In this document: positions 41,105 through 50,671 of the stretch, piece by piece | Position numbering within the stretch: position 1 is the first letter of the stretch | How the letters are laid out: each line of letters starts with the position of its first letter | Source of the DNA: Melioribacter sp051488685 | Lineage (GTDB): Bacteria; Bacteroidota; Ignavibacteria; Ignavibacteriales; Melioribacteraceae | Direction: 5' to 3' | Length of the DNA stretch: 64,000 nt | NCBI RefSeq assembly: GCF_051488685.1 | Contig: NZ_JBPSEH010000007.1 | Span: forward strand, 1-64,000 | Made by a program: the position numbers and the translations under genes | The notes under the pieces: model-generated | What the model was told of the DNA's origin: nothing | The model's input: only the letters and a program-made list of their open reading frames with translations | The model's database searches: none

Positions 41105-42468
41105 GTTCAGTCGACTATACGCATGAAGTTTCGGTTATAGAAGGAAGACCGCCGCTCAGGTCCCTTGACGACTTAATTTCAAAACCGCTGGAGACCAGAC
41201 CAGATAAAAAGTTTTATATTGCTCTTTCAATTACGCTGTCGATGCTTGGACTGTTTGTTATTGGTCTCTTTATGACTTTTTATTACGGTATTGGAACCTG
41301 GGGCAATCAAATTCCAGTAGCGTGGGGATTTGGAATTGTGAATTTCGTTTTTTGGGTTGGTATTGGTCATGCAGGCACATTAATTTCGGCAATTCTTTTT
41401 TTGCTCAGGCAGAAATGGCGTACAGGAATTGCTCGCTTTGCAGAAGGGATGACCATATTTGCCGTAATGACTGCAGGAATCTTTCCTCTTATCCATACAG
41501 GAAGACCCTGGCTGGCTGGGTATCTCTTCCCTTATCCAAATCAACACTCAATCTGGGTTAATTTTACTTCACCACTCCTCTGGGATGTCTTTGCAGTCTC
41601 AACTTATTTCACTGTCTCTTTAATTTTCTGGTACGTAGGCTTAATCCCGGATTTTGCCACTTTAAGAGAAAAGACTTCGAATAAAATAAAAAAAATAGTT
41701 TATTCAATATTTAGTCTTGGTTGGAGATTTTCAAACCGGCATTGGCAGCATTACGAAATGGTTTATTTAATTTTAGCCGGATTTGCTACGCCACTTGTCC
41801 TCTCTGTTCACACGATCGTAAGTTTCGACTTTGCGGTATCGATTTTACCCGGCTGGCATACTACAATATTCCCGCCATATTTCGTAGCCGGTGCGGTTTT
41901 CTCTGGTTTTGCTATGGTTCAGAACGTTCTGATCTTCGTCAGAAAAATTTTCAATTACGAGCATATTATTACAATTGATACACTCGAAAGAATGAATAAA
42001 ATAATTTTGCTTACAGGTTCGATGGTCGGGTATGCATATTCGATGGAGTTTTTTATTGCATGGTACAGCGGAGTTCAGCCTGAACAGTTCACGTTTATAA
42101 ATAGAGCTTTTGGACCTTACGCATGGGCTTACTGGATTATGGTATCATGTAATGTTCTGGCACCTCAATTATTCTGGTTCAAAAAAATAAGAAGAACTAT
42201 TCCAGTGATGTTTGTTATAGCTGTTTTTGTAAATATCGGCATGTGGTTTGAGCGATTTGTAATTGTTGTTACATCTTTGTCGAGAGATTATTTGCCTTCG
42301 AGCTGGCAGTATTTTACACCGAGTTTGGTTGACTTTATGATCTTAATTGGAAGCTTTGGATTCTTTTTTACCTGGATATTACTCTTTACGAAAGCCCTGC
42401 CAGTCGTTTCAATCGCAGAAGTAAAAGCGGTTGTCGATGGTTCTCAACCTTCTCATAAGGAGCATTGA
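41101..42468 (+). CDS. actC: Alternative complex III quinol-binding membrane subunit ActC (NrfD/PsrC family)
   Basis: A 455-residue polytopic membrane protein with about ten helices of the NrfD fold, for example GIGHAGTLISAILFLLRQKW, TGRPWLAGYLFPYPNQHSIW and HTIVSFDFAVSILPGWH. The paralogue ActF lies two genes on. Both build the membrane core and probable quinol site. GTG start, overlapping the actB stop by 4 bp. Confidence 0.93.
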   Translation: MSSVDYTHEVSVIEGRPPLRSLDDLISKPLETRPDKKFYIALSITLSMLGLFVIGLFMTFYYGIGTWGNQIPVAWGFGIVNFVFWVGIGHAGTLISAILFLLRQKWRTGIARFAEGMTIFAVMTAGIFPLIHTGRPWLAGYLFPYPNQHSIWVNFTSPLLWDVFAVSTYFTVSLIFWYVGLIPDFATLREKTSNKIKKIVYSIFSLGWRFSNRHWQHYEMVYLILAGFATPLVLSVHTIVSFDFAVSILPGWHTTIFPPYFVAGAVFSGFAMVQNVLIFVRKIFNYEHIITIDTLERMNKIILLTGSMVGYAYSMEFFIAWYSGVQPEQFTFINRAFGPYAWAYWIMVSCNVLAPQLFWFKKIRRTIPVMFVIAVFVNIGMWFERFVIVVTSLSRDYLPSSWQYFTPSLVDFMILIGSFGFFFTWILLFTKALPVVSIAEVKAVVDGSQPSHKEH

Positions 42469-42471
42469 TAG

Positions 42472-43611
42472 ATGAAAGATAAAATTTTATACGGATATGC
42501 AGCACTGTTTGATAATCCTGATGATATAATTAATGCAGCAGAAAAGGCAGCCGAAACAGGCTATAAAAAATACGACGTTCATTCTCCGTATCCAATTCAC
42601 GGAATGCCAGAAGCCATGAAATTGCCGCCGTCGAAGCTTGGATATGTTGCTCTTGTCGTTGGACTTTCAGGAGCATTGACAGCATTACTATTGATGTACT
42701 GGATTTCCGCCGTCGACTATCCGATTATGATTGGTGGGAAACCGCTCTTTTCTTTTCCCGCATACGTGCCGGTAATTTTCGAGGTGACTGTCCTTTCGGC
42801 TTCAATTGCAACAGTGCTTACAATGCTCTTTATCTTTTTCAAACTTCCGAACAATGCTCATCCACTGCATGGCACCAGCTACATGAAGCAAGTTTCATCC
42901 GATAAATATGGTTTGTTTATTCAAGCAGAGGATGAAAAATTTAATGAAGAGGAAGTAAATAGTTTCCTCCTTTCGATAGGTGCAAAAGAAATCATTCCAA
43001 TATTTTATGACGAAAATGAAGTTGCATACAAACCGAGATTGTTTGAGCCCAAATTTATCATGTTTTTGTTTGCTACCGCTATAATTACATCGGGCGCAAC
43101 ATATTTTACGCTCAATAAATTATTGTATATGGTACCATTTAACTGGATGATGGAGCAGGAAAAATTAACGCCTCAATCGACGAGTGCAATTTTCGCCGAC
43201 GGGTTTGGAATGAGAACCCCTGTCGAAGGGGTGGTCGCAAGAGGCGAGGCATTTTATCCTTATAAAAATATGCCTGAAGAGGCAGCTGAAAAATTAATAA
43301 ATCCTCTCCCTATGTCGATGAAAGTTCTTAAACTCGGCGAAAAGAAGTATGACATTTATTGTAGTCCCTGTCATGGTTATCATGCAGAGGGAGACAGCAG
43401 ATTACGAGGTCAATTTCCTAATCCACCTTCGCTTCATTCAGAAAAAGTAAGGAACTGGAGTGACGGTAGAATTTTCCATGTTATTACAGAAGGTCAAAAC
43501 GCTATGCCGTCCTATTCAACACAATTGAACGAAGAAGAAAGATGGGCGGTTATAAATTATATCAGAGCGTTGCAAAAAGCTTTGAATGCCAGAGATGCTG
43601 ATCTAAATTGA
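42472..43611 (+). CDS. Fused ActD-ActE subunit (DUF3341 domain plus monohaem cytochrome c)
   Basis: 379 residues. Residues 1-190 are the ActD module (DUF3341): LYGYAALFDNPDDIINAAE, then two helices (57-80, 98-124) and a soluble tail. A further helix at about 194-215 leads into a cytochrome c domain with haem site CSPCH at 297-301 and the Met ligand probably in NAMPSYS. ActD and ActE are separate proteins in Rhodothermus marinus, so here they form one chain. It starts 3 bp after actC and overlaps actF by 4 bp. Confidence 0.88.
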   Translation: MKDKILYGYAALFDNPDDIINAAEKAAETGYKKYDVHSPYPIHGMPEAMKLPPSKLGYVALVVGLSGALTALLLMYWISAVDYPIMIGGKPLFSFPAYVPVIFEVTVLSASIATVLTMLFIFFKLPNNAHPLHGTSYMKQVSSDKYGLFIQAEDEKFNEEEVNSFLLSIGAKEIIPIFYDENEVAYKPRLFEPKFIMFLFATAIITSGATYFTLNKLLYMVPFNWMMEQEKLTPQSTSAIFADGFGMRTPVEGVVARGEAFYPYKNMPEEAAEKLINPLPMSMKVLKLGEKKYDIYCSPCHGYHAEGDSRLRGQFPNPPSLHSEKVRNWSDGRIFHVITEGQNAMPSYSTQLNEEERWAVINYIRALQKALNARDADLN

Positions 43612-44807
43612 GTAAAAAATTCGGAAAAATTATGGATATAGTTTATCAGAAAAAATATGTACCGTCTAAGATTACCAGAACGGGATATATTCTGCTGGTG
43701 GCAGGAATTCTACTCTCTCTTTTCGGATATTTAACTGACCTGCAAAGAAGCGCATTTAATAATATTATCTTGTTGACATTCATTATAAGTGTAGGTATGG
43801 GAGCTCTGTTTTTTATTGGAACAGAATACCTTTCAGGTGCAGTTTGGAGCGTACCATTTAGAAGAATTGTTGAGTTTGTGGCTGCTTCAATCCTGCTCGT
43901 TCCATTTATTGCTTTGCCCGTACTTGCAAATATGGAACAGTTGTTTCACTGGATGCATCCAGAAGTTGTGAAAATGGACGAACTTTTGAAAAGTAAAGCC
44001 CCATATCTCAATGTTGAATTTTTTATTATAAGAGTGGCTGCTTTTATTGCAATCTGGTGGCTGTTCTATTTTCTTTTTACTCGAAATTCTTTAAAGCAGG
44101 ACCAGACAAAAGATCAAAAATTAACAAAAGCAAATACACGATTATCAGCTGCATTTATGCCATTCTTCGCAATTACAATTACGTTTACTGCAATTGACTG
44201 GCTGATGAGCTTAGAACCGCACTGGTTTTCGACTATCTTCGGCGTCTATTATTTCTCAGGTTCTGTCCTTGCAGGATTAGCAACCGCTACAATTGCAATA
44301 ATATTATTATCTGAAAAAGGCTATCTGGTAAAAGGCATTTCGAAGGATAATTATTACAGTTTGGGAGCTTTACTATTTGCCTTTACAAACTTCTGGGCAT
44401 ATATTGCTTTTTCACAGTACCTGTTGATCTGGTATGCAAATTTGCCTGAAGAAACTTTTTGGTTCCTGGCAAGATGGGAGGGTAGCTGGAAGTTTATTAG
44501 TATAGGACTGATTTTTATAAAGTTTGTAATACCTTATTTTGGTCTTCTTTCGCAGCCTTCTAAAAAAGATCCGAAACGATTAGTAATTATGTCGTTTATT
44601 ATATTGTTTGCACACTATTACGATCTATACTGGATGGTTATGCCAACATATTCAAAACACGGTTTTGTTTTTGGCTGGATAGAGATTGGATTTATAATAC
44701 TTGCAGCTGGTCTGTTAATTTCAATTTTCAGTTTCATGGCAAATAAGCACAACATGGTCGCAATAGGCGACCCGAAATTAAAACGTGGAATAGATTTCAG
44801 ATTATAG
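43608..44807 (+). CDS. actF: Alternative complex III membrane subunit ActF
   Basis: A 399-residue NrfD-type membrane protein with about ten helices, a paralogue of ActC but shorter and divergent. Recognisable stretches are AIDWLMSLEPHWFSTIFGVY and NFWAYIAFSQYLLIWYANLP. Start TTG overlaps the preceding stop by 4 bp. It completes the membrane part of complex III. Confidence 0.9.
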   Translation: MSKKFGKIMDIVYQKKYVPSKITRTGYILLVAGILLSLFGYLTDLQRSAFNNIILLTFIISVGMGALFFIGTEYLSGAVWSVPFRRIVEFVAASILLVPFIALPVLANMEQLFHWMHPEVVKMDELLKSKAPYLNVEFFIIRVAAFIAIWWLFYFLFTRNSLKQDQTKDQKLTKANTRLSAAFMPFFAITITFTAIDWLMSLEPHWFSTIFGVYYFSGSVLAGLATATIAIILLSEKGYLVKGISKDNYYSLGALLFAFTNFWAYIAFSQYLLIWYANLPEETFWFLARWEGSWKFISIGLIFIKFVIPYFGLLSQPSKKDPKRLVIMSFIILFAHYYDLYWMVMPTYSKHGFVFGWIEIGFIILAAGLLISIFSFMANKHNMVAIGDPKLKRGIDFRL

Positions 44808-44809
44808 TT

Positions 44810-45736
44810 ATGGAAAAAAAGATAAAATTTGAAGACGAACTTAAATTCAGAGAACTTCTGAAAAATCCTGTGCGTTTGTTCGGTTGGTTCTTCCCTTATT
44901 TCTTATTGATTCTTTTAATCGGTGGGATTTATTTCGGTCAGAATCTAATAAATATTTCGTTTAACGAAATGCCAGCTGGACTTAAAGACAGCACTATTGT
45001 AAAAAAAGAGATTGTTGAGACAAAGGGTGGAATAATGCCGGCAGTCGATCTGAACAAAGTCAAATCGCCTTCGGATGAATTGATAGCGCGTGGCAAAGAA
45101 CTTTATGACGCTAATTGTCAATCGTGCCACGGATCCGAAGGTCGTGGTGACGGTCCAGCAGGTGTAGCCCTTAATCCGAAACCTCGTAATTTCCATCAGA
45201 AAGATGGCTGGACAAACGGCCGAACAATCGATATGATGTATAAGACATTGCAGGAGGGGATAATTAAAAACGGAATGGCAGCATACGAATACCTTCCGCC
45301 TGAAGATAGATTTGCAATTATCCATTATATCCGAACTTTTTCAGAATTTCCACCCGTAACAGACGAAGAATTAAATAATATCGATAACATTTATAAGGTA
45401 ACAGCTGGCATCGAAATCCCGAATAAAATTCCTGTAAGCAAAGCTATTGATATTCTCTCTAAAGAGAATCAAACATTCGTCGATAGAACTACGCAATTAG
45501 CAAAAAGAATAAAAGACTCAAAAACGAATAATTATATTGCTGAAATGATCGTTGAACAAGCATCTGACCTGAATAAACTGGTTTATCTATTTTTATCGGA
45601 CAGGAATATTTCATATGAAAAATTCAAGACAATTATAAATAACTACCCGCTCTCGATTGGATTAAAACCCGGAATTGGGAAAGTAGGTGAAGACGACTTG
45701 AAAAAGATTTATGATTACTTAAAATCGATGAGTTGA
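44810..45736 (+). CDS. Membrane-anchored monohaem cytochrome c
   Basis: 308 residues: an N-terminal transmembrane anchor (residues about 24-46), then a class I cytochrome c domain with CQSCH near residue 100 and GMAAYEYLP supplying the probable Met ligand near 158. A C-terminal helical extension of about 120 residues has no recognised domain. Position after actF and before SCO and the oxidase suggests it carries electrons from complex III to the oxidase. Confidence 0.88.
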   Translation: MEKKIKFEDELKFRELLKNPVRLFGWFFPYFLLILLIGGIYFGQNLINISFNEMPAGLKDSTIVKKEIVETKGGIMPAVDLNKVKSPSDELIARGKELYDANCQSCHGSEGRGDGPAGVALNPKPRNFHQKDGWTNGRTIDMMYKTLQEGIIKNGMAAYEYLPPEDRFAIIHYIRTFSEFPPVTDEELNNIDNIYKVTAGIEIPNKIPVSKAIDILSKENQTFVDRTTQLAKRIKDSKTNNYIAEMIVEQASDLNKLVYLFLSDRNISYEKFKTIINNYPLSIGLKPGIGKVGEDDLKKIYDYLKSMS

Positions 45737-45740
45737 TAAA

Positions 45741-46511
45741 ATGGTAAAGTTGCTTTTAAATATATTCTTCACAATTGTATTAGTTGCCGGTTCTGCTTCT
45801 GCACAAAAGCATGTGGAAATTGGAGTTGACGAACAGCTCGGCAAATATATACCAGAAGATACCTGGTTTGTTACATCGAAAGGAGATAGTGTCAACCTAA
45901 AAAGTCTGATTGACAAACCTGTACTTCTGGCATTAGTCTATTATGAATGTCCCGGTATATGTAGTCCAATGCTTAACGAATTAGCATGGACAATCGATAA
46001 AATGGACTTAATTCCTGGCAGAGATTACAAAATAATTTCGCTCAGTTTTGACCACCGAGAAAATCCTACAGTTGCAGCAAAGTGGAAAGTAAATTACCTG
46101 AATTCGATTAAAAAGAAAATTGCACCAGAAGATTGGATTTTTTTAACGGGGGATAGCATTAACATCAAAAAAGTTACAGATGCTGCAGGTTTTTACTATA
46201 AGCCTACAAAAGATAATCAATATGTTCACCCTGCAACTGTTATTGCTCTTTCACCTGAAGGGAAGATTACACGTTATTTATTCGGAGTTACGTTCAATCC
46301 TTTCGATGTTAAAATGGCAATGTTAGAAGCAAAAGCAGGCAAAGCCAATCCGACTATAACTAAAGTACTTCAGTTCTGTTATAGCTATGACCCTGAAGGA
46401 CGCTCGTATACATTAAACATAACGAGAATTGTCGGTACAGTTATGCTGCTGGGAGTAGGACTATTTGCGGTTATACTATTATTTAAAAAAAGAAGTAAGA
46501 CAACGGAGTAA
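45741..46511 (+). CDS. SCO1/SenC-family copper chaperone
   Basis: A 256-residue thioredoxin-fold protein with a signal peptide (residues 1-21), the copper-binding CPGICSPM motif near residue 74 and the third ligand His in YVHPATVIAL. A C-terminal transmembrane helix (TVMLLGVGLFAVILLF) anchors it. It delivers copper to the CuA site of oxidase subunit II, encoded in the same operon. Confidence 0.93.
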   Translation: MVKLLLNIFFTIVLVAGSASAQKHVEIGVDEQLGKYIPEDTWFVTSKGDSVNLKSLIDKPVLLALVYYECPGICSPMLNELAWTIDKMDLIPGRDYKIISLSFDHRENPTVAAKWKVNYLNSIKKKIAPEDWIFLTGDSINIKKVTDAAGFYYKPTKDNQYVHPATVIALSPEGKITRYLFGVTFNPFDVKMAMLEAKAGKANPTITKVLQFCYSYDPEGRSYTLNITRIVGTVMLLGVGLFAVILLFKKRSKTTE

Positions 46512-46517
46512 AGTAAC

Positions 46518-48158
46518 ATGGCAAACGGAGTAATTGCAATAGAAGAGAAGAATTTTTATCAGCAGAGCACAAATAGATATTCTGGAATTTTGTCCTGGCT
46601 GTTGACAACCGATCATAAAAGAATCGGTTTGATGTATTTATACACCATTTCGTTTTTCTTTCTCGTAGGTGTGATAATTGGAATATTGATGAGGCTGGAG
46701 CTGATTGCACCTGGCAAGACTATAGTGGATGCACAAACTTATAATACACTCTTTACTCTTCACGGCGTAATAATGATTTTTCTTTTTATTGTTCCAGGTT
46801 TACCAGCCATATTTGGAAACTTCTTCCTGCCTATCCAGATAGGTGCACGCGATGTGGCATTCCCTCGATTGAATTTACTTTCATATTATGTCTACGTTGT
46901 TGGCGCAATTCTTGTCTTTATTTCTTTGTTCTTACCTGGAGGACCGATTGATACGGGGTGGACATTTTACATTCCATATAGTGTCAGAAGTTCAACTAAT
47001 GTTTCGATGGCAATATTAGCTGCGTTTGTACTGGGATTTTCTTCAATATTAACAGGAATTAATTTTATTACAACTGTTCATCGTCTGAGAGCTCCTGGAA
47101 TGACTTTTTTCAAAATGCCACTTTTTGTATGGGCTACATATGCAACTGCGTGGATACAGATTATTGCAACTCCAGTCATCGGAATTACAATACTATTAGT
47201 AATTATAGAACGCACATTTGGAGTGGGAATATTCGACCCGGCACGGGGTGGTGACCCGATATTATATCAGCATCTATTCTGGATTTATTCGCATCCGGCT
47301 GTTTATATTATGATACTGCCTGCAATGGGTGTGGTTTCCGAAATAATTCCAACATTTTCACGGCGTACCATTTTTGGCTACAAGGCAATAGCGATATCGT
47401 CGCTGGCAATTGCATTTGTCGGTTATCTCGTTTGGGCACACCACATGTTTACAAGCGGTATGAGCGACACGGCTCGTTGGGTCTTCTCTCTTCTTACTTT
47501 TATTGTAGCACTTCCAAGCGGTGTAAAAGTTTTTAACTGGGTTGCAACAATGTATAAAGGTTCAATCGATCCTCAGACTCCATTCCTGTGGGTCATGGCG
47601 TTCATCTTTCTTTTCTCGATAGGAGGATTGACTGGCTTGGTTCTTGGTTCTCTGGCAACAGATGTTCATTTACACGATACTTATTTTGTGGTAGCTCATT
47701 TTCACTATGTAATGTTCGGAGGAACGGGTACAATCTTTTTTGCTGCCCTTCATTACTGGTTCCCAAAAATGTTTGGTAAAATGTATTTCAAAAAAGTCGC
47801 AAATATAGCTGTCTTGCTTTTCTTTATTGGATTCAACATGCTCTATTTTACAAAATTTATTATGGGATATATGGGAATGCCAAGAAGATATTACGATTAT
47901 CTGCCGCAATTTGCTACTTTACAGGAAATCTCAACTGTCGGTTCATGGATTCTTGCACTTGCAATCTTTTTAATGGCTGGAAATTTAATCTACTCTTTAC
48001 GAAAAGGTCCAAAAGCTACGGCAAATCCATGGGGCGGTGTTACTCTTGAATGGCATATTCCTTCTCCTCCGCCACTGGAAAATTTTAAGGAAATCCCAAC
48101 CATTACACATGAACCTTACGATTTCAGCCAGCTCAAGGAGATGAAGAATGAATCATAA
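46518..48158 (+). CDS. ctaD: Cytochrome c oxidase subunit I, A2-type
   Basis: A 546-residue 12-helix haem-copper oxidase subunit. Ligands visible: H82 (LHGVIMIFLF, low-spin haem), the CuB His H259 in YSHPAVY, the HH pair in VWAHHMFTSGM, and VVAHFHYVMFGG. Helix VI reads Y257-S258-H259-P260 in place of GHPEVY, so the D-channel Glu is replaced by the Tyr-Ser pair that defines A2 oxidases such as that of Rhodothermus marinus. It reduces oxygen and pumps protons. The last codons overlap subunit III by 11 bp. Confidence 0.95.
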   Translation: MANGVIAIEEKNFYQQSTNRYSGILSWLLTTDHKRIGLMYLYTISFFFLVGVIIGILMRLELIAPGKTIVDAQTYNTLFTLHGVIMIFLFIVPGLPAIFGNFFLPIQIGARDVAFPRLNLLSYYVYVVGAILVFISLFLPGGPIDTGWTFYIPYSVRSSTNVSMAILAAFVLGFSSILTGINFITTVHRLRAPGMTFFKMPLFVWATYATAWIQIIATPVIGITILLVIIERTFGVGIFDPARGGDPILYQHLFWIYSHPAVYIMILPAMGVVSEIIPTFSRRTIFGYKAIAISSLAIAFVGYLVWAHHMFTSGMSDTARWVFSLLTFIVALPSGVKVFNWVATMYKGSIDPQTPFLWVMAFIFLFSIGGLTGLVLGSLATDVHLHDTYFVVAHFHYVMFGGTGTIFFAALHYWFPKMFGKMYFKKVANIAVLLFFIGFNMLYFTKFIMGYMGMPRRYYDYLPQFATLQEISTVGSWILALAIFLMAGNLIYSLRKGPKATANPWGGVTLEWHIPSPPPLENFKEIPTITHEPYDFSQLKEMKNES

Positions 48159-48789
48159 CACCATTGTAGGCAACGAATATAACCATTCAGTAGAGCACGT
48201 CCACCGTGACGATGTGGGTGCTAAAATGGGCATGTGGCTCTTTCTCTTTACAGAGGTACTTTTATTTGGAGGTATGTTCCTAGCTTATGCAGTCTATCGA
48301 TATCAATATTCTGAACAGTTTCGTTTGGCGGCTATGGAACTTAACACTGGTATAGGTACACTCAATACTGTAATTCTACTTACCAGCAGTCTTACTGTTG
48401 CGCTTTCAATTGCTGCTATTCAGAAAAAAAATAAATTCTTATCGATACTGATGTTAACTATGACAATTGTCTTTGCATTAATGTTTATGGTAAATAAATA
48501 TTTTGAGTGGATGGCAAAAATAGACCATGGTATTTTCCCCGGTTCCGAAGAATTGTTGGGAAGACCTAACGGTCAAATTCTCTTCTTCGGTCTTTATTAT
48601 GTTATGACTGGGTTACATGGGCTTCATGTTATAATTGGTGTTGTAGTTTTGATGTTTATGCTCTATTTTCTTATAAGAAATAACATAACCCACGAAAATT
48701 ATAACAAACTTGAAAATGCAGGTCTTTACTGGCATCTGGTTGACTTAATCTGGATTTTTCTTTTTCCGCTTTTTTATCTCATACAGTGA
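48148..48789 (+). CDS. ctaE: Cytochrome c oxidase subunit III
   Basis: A 213-residue subunit with five helices of the COX3 family: GMWLFLFTEVLLFGGMFLAY, YYVMTGLHGLHVIIGVVVL and NAGLYWHLVDLIWIFLFPLF (the conserved HxxDxxW of helix VII). The start lies inside the end of ctaD. It stabilises subunit I and its proton uptake. Confidence 0.93.
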   Translation: MNHNTIVGNEYNHSVEHVHRDDVGAKMGMWLFLFTEVLLFGGMFLAYAVYRYQYSEQFRLAAMELNTGIGTLNTVILLTSSLTVALSIAAIQKKNKFLSILMLTMTIVFALMFMVNKYFEWMAKIDHGIFPGSEELLGRPNGQILFFGLYYVMTGLHGLHVIIGVVVLMFMLYFLIRNNITHENYNKLENAGLYWHLVDLIWIFLFPLFYLIQ

Positions 48790-48798
48790 GGCATCGAA

Positions 48799-49080
48799 AT
48801 GGAAAACAAAAAACATATAATTGGTTACAACACTTATATTTTAGTATGGATTTCCCTGCTGGCTCTGACTACTATTACTGTATCAATTGCCGGTATCCAT
48901 TTAGGTGATTATACATTACTGATTGCAATGTTCATCGCTGCAATTAAATCGACATTAGTAATTAATATTTTTATGCACATAAAATTCGACGAACCAATAT
49001 TTAAGGTATTTCTGGGTCTTAGTGGATTTACATTACTGGTAATTTTTGTGTTAACATTTTTCGATTTCATTTATCGTTGA
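48799..49080 (+). CDS. Cytochrome c oxidase subunit IV
   Basis: A 93-residue protein with three helices, of the prokaryotic COX4/CtaF type (YILVWISLLALTTITVSIA, STLVINIFMHIKFDEP). It sits 9 bp after subunit III and 9 bp before subunit II. A small accessory subunit without cofactors. Confidence 0.88.
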   Translation: MENKKHIIGYNTYILVWISLLALTTITVSIAGIHLGDYTLLIAMFIAAIKSTLVINIFMHIKFDEPIFKVFLGLSGFTLLVIFVLTFFDFIYR

Positions 49081-49089
49081 GGTTAAAAC

Positions 49090-49710
49090 ATGTCGCCTGT
49101 ACCGTCAGTACATACGGAAACTGTTGATTTTGTAATGTTATATATTGTCGGGATTTCAGTTGTTCTTCTTCTCGGCATTACAATTACAATGATTTATTTT
49201 GTTATCAAGTATAACAGAAAAAAAGGAAGTAAGCCGGTTGATATTCACGGGAACATCTGGCTTGAAATTGTTTGGATTGCCATTCCTACTATTATTGTTC
49301 TGTCGATGTTCTATTACGGATATACTGGATTCAGTGAAATTAGAAAAATACCTGAAAATGCTTTTGAGGTTGATGTCACGGCAAGAATGTGGGCGTGGGA
49401 ATTTAATTATAAGAATGGACTACGGTCAGATACACTCTATGTACCTGTTAACGAGCCAATTGTTCTGAAATTAAAATCGATGGATGTAAATCATTCATTT
49501 TATATTCCAGCTTTCCGAATCAAGGAAGATGCGATACCAAATAAAATTAACTACCTCTCTTTTACGGCAATAAAACCAGGGAATTACGACGTCGCATGCG
49601 CTGAGTATTGCGGATTAAACCATTCGATGATGTATACTAAAGTTGTTGCAATGGAAAAATCCAATTTTGAAAAGTGGTACAATAATCAATCATCGGAAGA
49701 AAGTAAGTAG
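49090..49710 (+). CDS. ctaC: Cytochrome c oxidase subunit II
   Basis: 206 residues: two N-terminal helices, then the periplasmic cupredoxin domain with the CuA motif CAEYCGLNHSMM and the first His in DVNHSFYIPAFRIKED. No CxxCH is present, so unlike classical caa3 enzymes it lacks a fused cytochrome c. The cytochromes of the operon must supply it with electrons. Its place after subunits I, III and IV differs from the common II-I-III order. Confidence 0.94.
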   Translation: MSPVPSVHTETVDFVMLYIVGISVVLLLGITITMIYFVIKYNRKKGSKPVDIHGNIWLEIVWIAIPTIIVLSMFYYGYTGFSEIRKIPENAFEVDVTARMWAWEFNYKNGLRSDTLYVPVNEPIVLKLKSMDVNHSFYIPAFRIKEDAIPNKINYLSFTAIKPGNYDVACAEYCGLNHSMMYTKVVAMEKSNFEKWYNNQSSEESK

Positions 49711-49713
49711 TAT

Positions 49714-50661
49714 ATGGCAGGATTATCTTACGGATTGACTGATATGAAAACATTAGTAATTGCCAGTTTGAAAAATATGTGGGAAGTATTTTTTGAACTG
49801 GCAAAGGTCAGGATAACTGCTTTTGTCGCGATGTCCACTTCAGTCGGGTATATCCTTTATGCTGAAACAATTAGCTGGCAAATGTTAATAGTTACATTCG
49901 GTGTATTTTTAATGGCTTGCGGTTCATCGATTATTAACGAAATTCAGGAGAGGGAAAAAGATAAATTGATGGACAGGACAAAAGGAAGACCTCTGCCCTC
50001 AGGAAGAATTTCGGTTCAAGCTGCCAGTACTATTGCAATCCTCTTGATAATCGCAGCTGGAATAATAATTTTTTACAGCGCAAACTTAACCGCATTGATT
50101 TTTTCATTCATTGCGTTGATTTGGTATAACATTATATACACACCTTTGAAACGGGTAAATGCTCTGGCAATAATTCCAGGTTCGCTTATAGGAGCAATCC
50201 CTCCTGTTATTGGTTATACTGCCGCAGGTGGTAGCCCCATCGATTTGCAAATTTTGTCGCTTGCTCTGTTTTTCTTTATCTGGCAAATTCCACATTTCTG
50301 GCTTCTATTACTGCTTTATAGCAAAGATTACGAAAAAGCAGGTTTCCCTGTACTTACGACAAACTTTTCCGAGTCTCAGTTAGGCAGAATAACTTATGTC
50401 TGGATTGTAGCACTTGCTGTTAGCAGCTTATTTATTCCTTTCTATTCTGTCAATTTCAGAATTTACACTTTTATAGCTTTTCTATTACTCAGTGGCTGGC
50501 TTATTTTCGATACAAGATGTATGCTTAAATCCTTCTTATACAATAAAACTATTGGCACAAAAAAAGTATTATTCAAAGAAGCGTTTATAAAAATTAACCT
50601 GTTCGTTCTTGTGGTCTCCGTAATAATTTCTATAAGTAAATTATTCCTAACAGAAATATAA
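49714..50661 (+). CDS. ctaB: Protohaem IX farnesyltransferase
   Basis: A 315-residue UbiA-family membrane prenyltransferase with about eight helices that makes haem O from haem B for the oxidase. The first Asp-rich motif is in NEIQEREKDKLMDRTKGRPL, followed by PSGRIS. FWQIPHFWLLLLLYSKDYEKAG-type sequence (split: FIWQIPHFWLL, YSKDYEKAG) is the second signature. It lies 3 bp after subunit II. A haem A synthase gene is not in the window. Confidence 0.94.
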   Translation: MAGLSYGLTDMKTLVIASLKNMWEVFFELAKVRITAFVAMSTSVGYILYAETISWQMLIVTFGVFLMACGSSIINEIQEREKDKLMDRTKGRPLPSGRISVQAASTIAILLIIAAGIIIFYSANLTALIFSFIALIWYNIIYTPLKRVNALAIIPGSLIGAIPPVIGYTAAGGSPIDLQILSLALFFFIWQIPHFWLLLLLYSKDYEKAGFPVLTTNFSESQLGRITYVWIVALAVSSLFIPFYSVNFRIYTFIAFLLLSGWLIFDTRCMLKSFLYNKTIGTKKVLFKEAFIKINLFVLVVSVIISISKLFLTEI

Positions 50662-50671
50662 TGGTTCGTAT

